Shown piece after piece: positions 1 to 6,968 of a stretch of DNA of 15,047 nt. The notes under the pieces are model-generated. The model was not told the origin of the DNA. It was given only the letters and a program-made list of their open reading frames with translations, and did not search any database. Positions within the stretch are counted from its first letter, which is position 1. Each line of letters begins with the position of its first letter. Origin of the DNA: an uncultured Phascolarctobacterium sp. (lineage in GTDB: Bacteria > Bacillota > Negativicutes > Acidaminococcales > Acidaminococcaceae); contig USBV01000023.1 in the NCBI GenBank assembly GCA_900553055.1, forward strand, positions 1 through 15,047, read 5' to 3'. A program made the translations under genes and the position numbers.

Positions 1-1
1 G

Positions 2-328
2 GACGAGGCTTCTATGATCACAGGTTCCATCGGCATGATCCCGTCCTCCAGCCTTGGCGACGGCACCCGGGGCCTGTACGAGCCCATCCACGGCTCCGCT
101 CCCGATATTGCCGGCCAAGGCATTGCTAACCCCTTGGCAACCATCCTTTCCGTGGCTATGATGCTGCGCTACTCCTTGAACCAGGGCGCTGCTGCTGACG
201 CTATGGAAGCAGCTGTGGACGCAGTTATGGAGCAGGGCTACCGTACCCCCGACCTGTATGCAGAAGGCCTGAAGAAGGTTTCCACTGCCGAAATGGGTCA
301 TCTGGTTGCCCAAGAGCTTTTGAAATAA
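2..328 (+). CDS. leuB: 3-isopropylmalate dehydrogenase, C-terminal part
   Basis: This is the last 108 residues of a protein that begins left of the window; the reading frame is open from base 2. LeuB oxidises and decarboxylates 3-isopropylmalate to 2-oxoisocaproate with NAD+ in the cytoplasm, the third step specific to leucine synthesis. The segment starts in the conserved DEASM region, continues with TGSIGM and the GLYEP stretch, and carries the NAD-binding loop HGSAPDIAG followed by ANP. The GYRTPDL stretch near the C-terminus is also usual for LeuB. Family members are about 350-360 residues, so roughly 70 percent is missing. Related isocitrate or tartrate dehydrogenases share the fold, but the HGSAPDIAG loop favours LeuB. 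The gene probably ends a leucine operon, since a terminator follows about 70 bases downstream. Confidence 0.93.
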   Translation, partial: DEASMITGSIGMIPSSSLGDGTRGLYEPIHGSAPDIAGQGIANPLATILSVAMMLRYSLNQGAAADAMEAAVDAVMEQGYRTPDLYAEGLKKVSTAEMGHLVAQELLK

Positions 329-398
329 AGCTTTAAAAAAGTAAAACAGCAGCCGGAGCTTTTATTCCCCTCCTCCAAAGCTCTGGCAATAATAAAAA

Positions 399-446
399 CC
401 GCAAGGTGAGCTTGTATAGACAAGCTTGACCTTGCGGGCTTTTTAT
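399..446. terminator. Bidirectional intrinsic terminator between leuB and the C39 peptidase gene
   Basis: CCGCAAGGT (399-407) pairs with ACCTTGCGG (429-437), and an inner AGCTTGT/ACAAGCT stem extends the hairpin. A T-run follows on the plus strand (441-445). On the minus strand the hairpin is followed by TTTTTATTATT, the complement of 388-398. It sits between two convergent genes and so can stop transcription from both leuB and the minus-strand peptidase operon. A second imperfect hairpin (352-362 with 377-387) lies just upstream and has no T-run. Confidence 0.85.
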
Positions 447-469
447 GCCTTATTAACAGAAATGACCTC

Positions 470-1228
470 TTATGTTTTAGGTTTGGCGGTGAGCCACTGG
501 CGCAGCTGGTCCTTTTTGCTGAAGAGCTGGCTGTCGAACCACATATAGAAGAAACGTTCTGCGGAAACTACATTGTAGCCATCCTGCAAATGGTCGCTGG
601 TGTCAAAGGGGTCTGCCATCAGCAGCACATCGTCACCGGTGTGCTCGGTACCCATGGTATCATAGCCGATAATAACGCGCCAATGTCCGCCCCAATCCAC
701 GTTTTCAACTATGATTGGGGTGTTATCCTTGAGATTAGCGGTCACGAATTTCAGAAAATCCTCGTAATTATCGGGAGTCTTATCCTTGGCAGAGGATTTT
801 ACTTCCCAGCCGATTTTTTCAAAATACTTCACCATGCCTTTAGTTGTGGTACCATTGGTAGTGCTGGTGCCCATCATTTTGCAGATTTCCTTATCGGTGT
901 GCAGCTCCTTGCCCATGAAATGGGTTACTACCGTGTTGGCTGCTACGGGGCCACAGCTGTAGCCATCATTTTGCTGTTTAGTTTTATAATGAGAGAGCAC
1001 GATTAGATGCTCGTTGGACTGCATGTTAAAAATATCGGGTTGAGCAAAATAGGGAGAGTTTTTTATATCGTGCTTACCCTCGAATTGGCGTGCACCGCCT
1101 AGAGAACTAGTGCTGATATCGGAAGCGATAGCGATGCCGGCATTGCCATATTGATTTAAGAGATAGTTAACGCCAGCTAAAATGGCTAAGCAGCAAAGTC
1201 CGCCGATGATAGTTTTACGTACGTTCAT
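470..1228 (-). CDS. Membrane-anchored C39-like (papain-fold) cysteine peptidase
   Basis: The protein has 252 residues. An N-terminal hydrophobic segment (about residues 6-23) suggests a signal anchor or signal peptide, so the catalytic part probably lies outside the cytoplasmic membrane. The rest resembles the C39-like peptidase family (Peptidase_C39_2). Gln86 and Cys92 in the DGYSCGPVAA stretch have the Q-x5-C spacing of papain-type enzymes. His182 in GGHWRVIIGYD and Asp206 in MADPFD complete a plausible Cys-His-Asp triad. No ABC exporter is attached or adjacent, so a bacteriocin-leader-processing role is not supported; the substrate is unknown. The ATG at 1226-1228 has the ribosome binding site AAGGAGG five bases upstream, inside cca, and the two frames overlap by 14 bases (1215-1228), so translational coupling to cca is likely. 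The gene ends just before a bidirectional terminator. Confidence 0.8.
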   Translation of the reverse strand: MNVRKTIIGGLCCLAILAGVNYLLNQYGNAGIAIASDISTSSLGGARQFEGKHDIKNSPYFAQPDIFNMQSNEHLIVLSHYKTKQQNDGYSCGPVAANTVVTHFMGKELHTDKEICKMMGTSTTNGTTTKGMVKYFEKIGWEVKSSAKDKTPDNYEDFLKFVTANLKDNTPIIVENVDWGGHWRVIIGYDTMGTEHTGDDVLLMADPFDTSDHLQDGYNVVSAERFFYMWFDSQLFSKKDQLRQWLTAKPKT

Positions 1229-2741
1229 AATGTCCTCCTTTTTTGCGCGCCAGCTTTTTATTCAGCGCTGCCAATAAAGCATCGTGCTCATTGGGCAAAT
1301 TGCCGCTTTGCACTCTATTAATTAAATAAGCAAAGGTATTTTTTATTTCATTTTGGGGTACTAGCTCGAGCAGCTCACGGCCTTTCACGGCCAAGTCCTG
1401 ACTAGCGATGGGCATGGATTCCTGCGCCATCGCGACAACCTGCTCGCCCAAGGCTCGCCCTTCGGCCATCAGCTGTTGGTTTTCTCTGGCATGGGTGGCA
1501 CCCATGTCCGCCAAGAAAACCTCAGTCAGCAGCTTGTAGCCAGCTACAAGCTGCGCTTGCGTACGAAACGGCCCGTTAGCGGCCTCGTGGCGCAGCCAGC
1601 GCCGCAGCGTTTTTTCACCGGTGAGCAGCATCGGGGCAAAGCGCATATGCTGCGCGACTAACCACACCACTAAGCGCACGAATTCTTCGCCATAGCGTAG
1701 GCGACGCAGAATTTGCTCTGCCGTTTTAGCGCTTTGAGCCTCGTGACCGGGGTCACTGGGCTGGCCATCAGGCTTGATGATGCGAATATTATCAAGGCCC
1801 TTGCCCAAATCGTGCAGCACCAAGGCCCAGCGAATGGCCAGCTCACGCGGACTGCTATCGATGGCTAGCAGCGTGTGCTCCCAAGTGTCGTAAATGTGAA
1901 AGCGCGGGTTTTGGGCGAGGCCCAAAAGATGCTGCGCCTCCGGCAGGAGAGGAACTTCAATGTAGACGCCGTCTTGTCGTACCCTGCAGGTTTGCTGCAG
2001 CAGGCCCGTAGCCAGCATGAGCATGAGGCCCTTGCCTGCAAATTCGCCTAGCAAAAGCTTTTCGAGCTCTGTGCGCACTCTTTCTAGCGATAGACCGCGG
2101 CAGTGCTCTACAGGAAAGCGCGGCACTGACTTTAAGTAATAGGGCGTGCCCACCATGCCGCAGGCAGGGCCTGGCGCGCCATCCTGCACGTAGTCAAAGC
2201 CCAGCTGGGCAACGAAACGGCAGGCGCGCAGCATGCGCAGGGCATCCTCTTGATAACGTATGGTAGCTTTGCCAACCGGACGAATTAAGTGCCTTGCTAA
2301 GTCCGCTTTGCCACCATGATAATCAAAAACCTGCCCATGGATATCCAAAGCCATAGCATTGACAGTGAAGTCGCGGCGACTTAAGTCCTCGCGCAGAGAG
2401 TCGCAATACCAAGTAGCAGCAGGTCGATGCGCGTCGCTTTCATCATAGCGCTCCCCTCGAAAGGTTGTGACTTCAGTTGCAATGCCATCCAACACAATCA
2501 TGACGCAGCCAAAATTTTGCCCTAGCTGGTCCACTGTGTGCCAGCTCTTGGCTTGGCATAGGGCGAGCACCTGCTCTGGTCGCGCATTGGTAGTAATATC
2601 GTAATCACCGGGCTCGCGACCAAGCAGCAAATCGCGCACTGCCCCGCCGACCACATAGGCCTCATAGCCAGCTGCGTTTAAAGCGTTCAATATGGACTTG
2701 GTATATTGTGGTAGCTTGGCTACAAGTAAATTTTCATCCAT
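1215..2741 (-). CDS. cca: CCA-adding tRNA nucleotidyltransferase with HD domain
   Basis: This class II nucleotidyltransferase adds or repairs the 3' CCA end of tRNAs in the cytoplasm, using CTP and ATP without a nucleic acid template. Counting from ATG 2741 (508 residues), the head domain shows GGAVRD at 32-37, the metal-binding GDYD at 45-48, and EVTTFRGE at 90-97 with a third acidic residue. RRDFTVNA (122-129) and EDALRMLRACRF (165-176) are the nucleotide-recognition motifs. An HD phosphohydrolase-like domain follows (His310-Asp311, HDLGKG). TTG 2753 and GTG 2750 are alternative in-frame starts; I chose ATG 2741 because GGTGAG precedes it at good spacing. The neck region carries a Gly/Pro/Cys-rich stretch (about 186-206) that I do not expect there. 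It lies between the acetyltransferase and peptidase genes and overlaps the latter. Poly(A) polymerase I is a relative, but the HD domain and Firmicute context favour CCA addition. Confidence 0.93.
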   Translation of the reverse strand: MDENLLVAKLPQYTKSILNALNAAGYEAYVVGGAVRDLLLGREPGDYDITTNARPEQVLALCQAKSWHTVDQLGQNFGCVMIVLDGIATEVTTFRGERYDESDAHRPAATWYCDSLREDLSRRDFTVNAMALDIHGQVFDYHGGKADLARHLIRPVGKATIRYQEDALRMLRACRFVAQLGFDYVQDGAPGPACGMVGTPYYLKSVPRFPVEHCRGLSLERVRTELEKLLLGEFAGKGLMLMLATGLLQQTCRVRQDGVYIEVPLLPEAQHLLGLAQNPRFHIYDTWEHTLLAIDSSPRELAIRWALVLHDLGKGLDNIRIIKPDGQPSDPGHEAQSAKTAEQILRRLRYGEEFVRLVVWLVAQHMRFAPMLLTGEKTLRRWLRHEAANGPFRTQAQLVAGYKLLTEVFLADMGATHARENQQLMAEGRALGEQVVAMAQESMPIASQDLAVKGRELLELVPQNEIKNTFAYLINRVQSGNLPNEHDALLAALNKKLARKKGGHYERT

Positions 2742-2810
2742 TTCGCTCACCAAATCATGAAAAAGAAACTGCGCTTTGTATGCTCATAAGTCAAAAACTA
2801 CAAAGTAATA

Positions 2811-3644
2811 TCAGTCAAAATCGATGCCATCATCCTTGAGCTGGTATTCCACGTTAATGCCGAAGTATTCCCAAAGAATTTCCTTTAGCTCAGCACCAGT
2901 GCGGATTCTATAGCGATATTTTACGCGACCGCTCAAGTAAAATTTTAAGAAATTACCGCGAATAGTGATATTGCAATCCTCTCTAAAAATGGAGAGGGTT
3001 TTATTTTTTATAAAAGGGGAATCGGGATGCGCATCGCACCAAAAACTAGCAGCGATAAAGTCCTTATCAATCATAGGGTCCTCAGTAAAGCCGTAAAGGC
3101 GTTTCCAGGGCTTGCCCCTTTCCTTTTGCCACAGCAGCCAGCCAAAGAATTCATCCCTGCTGAGCTTGTATTGGCTGATGCCGTCGCTTTGAATGAGTCC
3201 TTCTGTTAGCTCCAAGGGCACGCGCGGGCTCTCGCTGTTTACGCCCACATCTGTCAAATAACGCTTGCCGTTCAGGGTAACGCACATTACGCGATGGCGG
3301 CGAATTTGGTAAACCTCCAGCTTGTCAGTATAGCGAGCTGCATAGCTGGTTACATCGAAGCCCAAGCTTTCCAGTAGCCAATTATACAAACAATTGAGCT
3401 CAAAGCAAATACCACCGCGGTTATGCATAATCAGCTTATCAAAGATTTCACGACGCTTGAGGGAGGTAATGCGACCGTTCAAGCAATCAAAATTATCGTA
3501 GGGAATGTACTTCAAATGTGCATCCTGTAGCTTTTTCAAGGTATCTAAATCAGCCGCAGGTTCAAAATCAACTAGCTGCAGCTTGTGCAAGTATTGCTGA
3601 ATTTGTTTTTCAGTCATGGGTTTACCATTTATTAAAGGGTCCAA
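2811..3644 (-). CDS. Arylamine N-acetyltransferase (NAT family)
   Basis: The protein has 277 residues, a normal length for the family. It is cytoplasmic, with no signal peptide. NATs move an acyl group, usually acetyl from acetyl-CoA, to arylamines, arylhydrazines or related acceptors through a cysteine intermediate. The catalytic triad is visible: Cys80 in RGGICFELN, His117 in RRHRV and Asp132 in LTDVG. The N-terminal YIPYDNFD stretch is also typical. The natural substrate cannot be read from sequence. The TTG start at 3644 has GGAG ten bases upstream; ATG 3617 (residue 10) is an alternative with a poor ribosome binding site. A better ribosome binding site further upstream serves a different frame (see the 11-codon ORF), so initiation here may depend on coupling. 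The gene heads a probable operon with cca and the C39 peptidase, 69 bases before the chosen cca start. Confidence 0.88.
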   Translation of the reverse strand: MDPLINGKPMTEKQIQQYLHKLQLVDFEPAADLDTLKKLQDAHLKYIPYDNFDCLNGRITSLKRREIFDKLIMHNRGGICFELNCLYNWLLESLGFDVTSYAARYTDKLEVYQIRRHRVMCVTLNGKRYLTDVGVNSESPRVPLELTEGLIQSDGISQYKLSRDEFFGWLLWQKERGKPWKRLYGFTEDPMIDKDFIAASFWCDAHPDSPFIKNKTLSIFREDCNITIRGNFLKFYLSGRVKYRYRIRTGAELKEILWEYFGINVEYQLKDDGIDFD

Positions 3645-3667
3645 GTTTTCTCATCTCCATACTTCAT
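3632..3667 (-). CDS. Possible 11-codon leader peptide ahead of the acetyltransferase
   Basis: On the minus strand a textbook AAGGAG (3675-3680) sits seven bases before an ATG (3665-3667). It opens a short frame, MKYGDEKTWTL, that stops at 3632-3634. The frame overlaps the TTG start of the acetyltransferase in a different frame and ends 14 bases before that gene's first ATG. It may couple translation to the downstream gene, or it may mark a frameshift in the true N-terminus. The peptide has no run of a single amino acid that would suggest classical attenuation. Confidence 0.35.
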   Translation of the reverse strand: MKYGDEKTWTL

Positions 3668-3688
3668 CAATAAGCTCCTTAATATTAT

Positions 3689-3697
3689 ATTTTATCA
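3689..3697 (-). promoter_or_regulatory. Extended -10 promoter for the acetyltransferase-cca-peptidase operon
   Basis: On the minus strand TGATAAAAT is an extended -10 element (TG-n-TAAAAT). No good -35 is visible, which extended -10 promoters tolerate. An overlapping TATAAT (3684-3689) would start transcription within the ribosome binding site, so the extended element fits better, giving a start near 3683. Confidence 0.45.
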
Positions 3698-3793
3698 TGA
3701 ATAACAGAAATAATAAACAGCTTTACAGCTCCATAGCCATTGGCTTGCTTATAAAAATCTCTAAAATCACCTCAAGAAAATTTGTCTAAGCAT

Positions 3794-3822
3794 TTGAAAA
3801 ATATAAGAAAGAGGTGTATAGT
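3794..3822 (+). promoter_or_regulatory. Promoter of the MatC-type permease gene
   Basis: TTGAAA (3794-3799) and TATAGT (3817-3822) are separated by 17 bases. Transcription would begin near 3827-3830, leaving a leader of about 80 bases before ATG 3907. The -10 overlaps the in-frame GTG at 3814, which therefore cannot be the translation start of transcripts from this promoter. Confidence 0.6.
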
Positions 3823-3853
3823 AATAATCAAGATATGAGGTTCGAGAATAATT

Positions 3854-3900
3854 GGAGCCTGCTTGGGCTATGCGCCCTCCTTGGCCCCAAAGCTGGAGGT
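3854..3900 (+). promoter_or_regulatory. Leader region able to mask the permease ribosome binding site
   Basis: CCTCC (3876-3880) can pair with the ribosome binding site GGAGG (3895-3899). The same pyrimidine stretch can pair instead with upstream GGAG (3854-3857), and the partly overlapping GCCC (3874-3877) with GGGC (3865-3868). These pairings are mutually exclusive, so the leader could alternate between a closed and an open ribosome binding site. The stems are short, no known riboswitch consensus is recognised, and the switch is inference. Confidence 0.3.
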
Positions 3901-3906
3901 GTAGAT

Positions 3907-5157
3907 ATGGCCTTATTATCTTTGGTTTTTCTCCTAGTAGCAATTTTTCTAGGCTTTTTCCGCAAGATGAATACAGGTCTTGTGTGTATCGCCTTTGCTC
4001 TTGTTTTAGGTCGCCTGGCAGGTGTGCCAGATAAGGAAATCATCCGTGGCTTTAATTCGTCCTTGTTCATTATGCTTTTGGGTGTTACCTATTTATTCAG
4101 CTTAGCTCAAATCAACGGCTGTCTTGATTTATTGGCCAAAAAGGTAGTATCCTTGGCCGGTAAGCGAGTATACCTTGTGCCCATAATTATTTATGTTTTT
4201 TCCACAGTTTTATCTGCCATTGGCCCTGGCACCGTGCCTACCATGGCCATAATGATGGTCTTTTCCATGGCCTTGGCAGCGGAGATGGGCATTCATCCTG
4301 CCATGCTCTCTGCGCTGACAGTTTTGGGTGCCAGCGGCGGTGGTGTTTCGCCGTTGGCGGCAACGGGTATCATCGGCATCAACCTTTGCGCTGAATTTGG
4401 CCTGACCGGCATTGAAAGCCAGTTTTTAATGAATGGCGTCTTATCCTCCACGGTTTATGCTATAGTGGTTTATATTCTCCTAGGCGGCTACAAGCTGCGC
4501 ATGGACGAAAGCGTGGTCCATGAAAAAACTCCGCCCTTCAATGGCAAACAAAAAATCACCTTGGCCGGTATCGTAGTCATGGTGATTTTGGTTATGATAT
4601 TCAAGATCAATGTTGGCTTAGTAAGCTTCGCTGTGGCAGCAGTGCTTTCCTTCCTCAAGGTTTCTGACGAGGGCGAGGCTTTGAAGCGTATACCTTGGGG
4701 AACCCTGCTCTTGATTACCGGCGTTGGCGTCTTGATGCAGCTGATTATCGGTCAGGGCGGCATCAAGATGCTCAGCGCAGCGCTTGTTTCTGTGATGAAT
4801 GAAAGCACGGCTGTGTCCATTATGGGCATTTGCTCCGGCCTGTTGAGCTGGTTTAGCTCCACCAGCGGTGTGGTTATGCCTACGTTGATTCCCACTATTC
4901 CTCATATCGTCGCCCAAATGGGTGGTGCAGTGAGTGAGCTGGAGCTAGCTACAGTCATCACCATGATTAGCAACACTGCGGGCATCAGCCCCTTATCCAC
5001 CGGCGGTGCCCTGGCCTTGGCTGCTTATTCCTCCGCAGCTGGTGCCACCTACGAGGAGCAGCACAGCCTCTTTGTGAAGATGTTCATGATTAGCGCCTTT
5101 GGTGTGCTGGTTCTGAGTATTTTCGCTTACTTTGGACTGTACCATTGGCTGCTGTGA
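3907..5157 (+). CDS. MatC-type dicarboxylate permease (SLC13-like ion transporter fold)
   Basis: The protein has 416 residues and is almost wholly hydrophobic, with about ten or more membrane segments in the cytoplasmic membrane. The N-terminal part (ALLSLVFLLVAI, GFFRKMNTGL, GFNSSLFIMLLGVTYLF) resembles the MatC N-terminal domain of malonate/dicarboxylate carriers. Two related loop motifs, SAIGPGTVPTMA (about 103-114) and the SSTSGVVMPTLIPTIP region (about 318-333), match the inverted-repeat architecture of this superfamily, where such loops bind the carboxylate and cation. The substrate is probably a small dicarboxylate; malonate is possible but not shown. The frame is open back to GTG 3814, but ATG 3907 has GGAGGT six bases upstream, matches the family N-terminus and lies downstream of the promoter. 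The gene stands alone and ends at a strong terminator. Confidence 0.82.
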   Translation: MALLSLVFLLVAIFLGFFRKMNTGLVCIAFALVLGRLAGVPDKEIIRGFNSSLFIMLLGVTYLFSLAQINGCLDLLAKKVVSLAGKRVYLVPIIIYVFSTVLSAIGPGTVPTMAIMMVFSMALAAEMGIHPAMLSALTVLGASGGGVSPLAATGIIGINLCAEFGLTGIESQFLMNGVLSSTVYAIVVYILLGGYKLRMDESVVHEKTPPFNGKQKITLAGIVVMVILVMIFKINVGLVSFAVAAVLSFLKVSDEGEALKRIPWGTLLLITGVGVLMQLIIGQGGIKMLSAALVSVMNESTAVSIMGICSGLLSWFSSTSGVVMPTLIPTIPHIVAQMGGAVSELELATVITMISNTAGISPLSTGGALALAAYSSAAGATYEEQHSLFVKMFMISAFGVLVLSIFAYFGLYHWLL

Positions 5158-5221
5158 TCGAAAAAGCGTACAAGGGCAACAGGCTTTGCTGCAAGGTGAG
5201 AGGAGCCTTAAATAAACACAT

Positions 5222-5285
5222 ACAGCCCCATAACAGCACTGGGCAAAACCTTGCCCAGAAAGCTGATTAGGGGCTGTGTTTTTTT
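5222..5285 (+). terminator. Nested-stem intrinsic terminator after the permease gene
   Basis: Three stems nest inside each other: ACAGCCCC/GGGGCTGT (5222-5229 with 5270-5277), CAGC/GCTG (5234-5237 with 5262-5265) and CTGGGCAA/TTGCCCAG around 5239-5258. Seven T follow (5279-5285). On the minus strand the hairpin is followed only by a modest T-rich stretch, so it may weakly serve the convergent ABC operon too. Confidence 0.85.
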
Positions 5286-5305
5286 ATGGGTCGAAAAAAG
5301 TAGAA

Positions 5306-6100
5306 TTAATTCTTCCAAGGCACAGCCTTGCGCTCTATCCATTGCAAAAGCAGGTTAAAGATAAGTCCCAAAAGGGAGAGCACAATAACGCCGGCCATGA
5401 GTCTATCTGTTATCATCAAATCGCCGTAATGCAAAATTAAGGCACCAATGCCAACCTGCGCCGCAATCATTTCGGCTGCTACCAAAAGCAGCAGGGAGGT
5501 GCCGGCGGCAAGGCGCAGGCCTGCGAAAATCATGGGCAGCGCGTTGGGAAGAACTACACTTTTCATCGTCTTCCACCAGCTAGCGTTAAAGCTTACTGCA
5601 ACTTTAATCAGCAGCGTATCCACGTTTTTAACGCCGCTATAAGTGTTCATAGCCACGGGGAAGAACACGCCCATAGCAATAATCGTTACCTTTGAGAGCT
5701 CGCCGATGCCCAGCCACAGGATAAACAGGGGCAGCAGAGCAATTTTAGGAATGGGATAAAGTGCATTGACAATGGGGTTACCAATTTTATCTGCGAGCGC
5801 CGAGGTGCCGGTTACTAGGCCCACGGCTAGGCCGATGAGGCTGCCCACAGCAAAGCCCACTAAAATACGATACATGCTGGCAGCTAAGCTCATGCCGATT
5901 TCGCCGTCGCCAATCATCACAAAGAGGGAGGAGATGATTTGACTGGGAGCGGGCAAGAAGAGCGAGGAAACAAAGCTAGCGCGGCAAATCAGCTCCCACA
6001 CCAGCAGGACACCGATGATGGAAACAACGCTTACCCAATGAGGATAGCTTTTTTGCCAATGCGTCATGCGGTTGCGCACTAAATATTCTTGGTTAGCCAT
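5306..6100 (-). CDS. ABC importer permease, nitrate/sulfonate/taurine class
   Basis: The protein has 264 residues, typical for SsuC/TauC-type permeases, with about six membrane segments (the first around 24-40). The stretch YPIPKIALLPLFILWLGIG (115-133) is characteristic of this permease class. The cytoplasmic EAA-like loop that docks on the ATPase is seen at about 171-190 (SWWKTMKSVVLPNALP). It would form a homodimer, fed by the lipoprotein and driven by the ATPase encoded upstream. The ATG at 6098-6100 overlaps the end of the ATPase gene by eight bases (ATGGCTAA), with GGAGGT eight bases upstream inside that gene, so the two are translationally coupled. It is the last gene of the operon. 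The substrate cannot be assigned from the permease. Confidence 0.9.
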   Translation of the reverse strand: MANQEYLVRNRMTHWQKSYPHWVSVVSIIGVLLVWELICRASFVSSLFLPAPSQIISSLFVMIGDGEIGMSLAASMYRILVGFAVGSLIGLAVGLVTGTSALADKIGNPIVNALYPIPKIALLPLFILWLGIGELSKVTIIAMGVFFPVAMNTYSGVKNVDTLLIKVAVSFNASWWKTMKSVVLPNALPMIFAGLRLAAGTSLLLLVAAEMIAAQVGIGALILHYGDLMITDRLMAGVIVLSLLGLIFNLLLQWIERKAVPWKN

Positions 6101-6881
6101 CCTTTTCCACCTCCATCAAAGCGGCACGCGCATCCTTGGAGATATGCTCCCAAATGATACGAATGAATTCAGCAATTTCTTCAGCATGTTCAGGCTTATC
6201 GCGGTCAGCGCGCGGAATGTCAATCGTGAGGATTTTGTTGACCTTGCCGGGACGACGACTTAAGAGCACAACTCTATCCGCTAGCATTACAGCCTCTTGG
6301 ATATTATGGGTTACATAAAGCGTGGTGAGGCGCGTCTTTTCCCACAGGGTGACCAGCTCCTCCTGCATAATGGTGCGAGTCTGGGCATCCAGTGCGCTAA
6401 AGGGCTCATCCATCAAGAGCAGGTCCGGCTCGATGGCCAGCGCTCTGGCAATGCCCACCCTTTGACGCATACCACCGCTAAGCTGGTGCGGGAAGGATTT
6501 TTCAAAGCCCTTGAGTCCAACTAATTCAATATAATGCTTGATGCGTTCTTCGCGTTCATTAACAGGCATGCCAGCGGTTTCTAGGCCAAAGGCGATATTA
6601 TCGTGCACATTACGCCAGGGAAAGAGTCCTGTTTCCTGAAAAACGATGCTCATGCGGGGCTCATAGCCAGCCTCGACCTCGGTGAATTTTACAGTGCCGC
6701 TGGTGGGCTCTAAGAGGCCTGACGCTATATTAAGCAGCGTGGATTTGCCACAACCGGACGGTCCTACCAATGCTACAAATTCTTCCTTGTTCACAGTCAA
6801 ATTAATATCATGCAAAACAGAAAGCGCCTTACCGCGGTTATTGGTGAAATCCTTGCAGATGTTTTCGATTACTAGCTTCAT
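6093..6881 (-). CDS. ABC importer ATPase, SsuB/TauB class
   Basis: This 262-residue cytoplasmic ATPase has every expected motif: Walker A GPSGCGKST (40-48), Q-loop Gln82 in VFQE, signature LSGGM (134-138), Walker B LLLMDEP (155-161), D-loop SALD (162-165) and H-loop His192. The GLFPWRNV stretch after the Q-loop (85-92) is usual in nitrate/sulfonate/taurine ATPases. It would bind and hydrolyse ATP as a dimer to power import through the adjacent permease. The ATG has GGAGGT about ten bases upstream. It follows the lipoprotein gene after 87 bases that include a hairpin, and it overlaps the permease gene by eight bases. No extra regulatory domain is seen at the C-terminus. Confidence 0.93.
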   Translation of the reverse strand: MKLVIENICKDFTNNRGKALSVLHDINLTVNKEEFVALVGPSGCGKSTLLNIASGLLEPTSGTVKFTEVEAGYEPRMSIVFQETGLFPWRNVHDNIAFGLETAGMPVNEREERIKHYIELVGLKGFEKSFPHQLSGGMRQRVGIARALAIEPDLLLMDEPFSALDAQTRTIMQEELVTLWEKTRLTTLYVTHNIQEAVMLADRVVLLSRRPGKVNKILTIDIPRADRDKPEHAEEIAEFIRIIWEHISKDARAALMEVEKDG

Positions 6882-6924
6882 CTAAAGTGAAACCTCCATC
6901 CTTCGATAAAGAATACTAATGAAG

Positions 6925-6955
6925 AAAGCAGGGAGGATTGCTCCACCCCTGCTTT
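6925..6955 (-). promoter_or_regulatory. Hairpin between the binding-protein and ATPase genes
   Basis: A nine-base perfect stem, AAAGCAGGG (6925-6933) with CCCTGCTTT (6947-6955), lies in the 87-base gap just after the binding-protein stop. On the transcribed strand it is followed by only a weak T-rich stretch. Such hairpins often stabilise the upstream message or end part of the transcripts, giving more binding protein than ATPase and permease. That role is inferred. Confidence 0.6.
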
Positions 6956-6968
6956 AATAGGCATGAAA

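Noticed and set aside
590..1006. A 138-codon plus-strand frame opposite the C39 peptidase.
   Set aside because: The minus-strand protein has a recognisable catalytic triad and ribosome binding site; the plus-strand product has neither.
470..1228. Reading the C39-like peptidase as part of a bacteriocin maturation/export system.
   Set aside because: No ABC exporter domain, no double-glycine leader peptide gene and no immunity gene lie nearby.
3814..3906. In-frame GTG extension of the MatC-type permease by 31 residues.
   Set aside because: The GTG overlaps the predicted -10, lacks a spaced ribosome binding site, and the extension is not membrane-like; ATG 3907 has GGAGGT and the family N-terminus.
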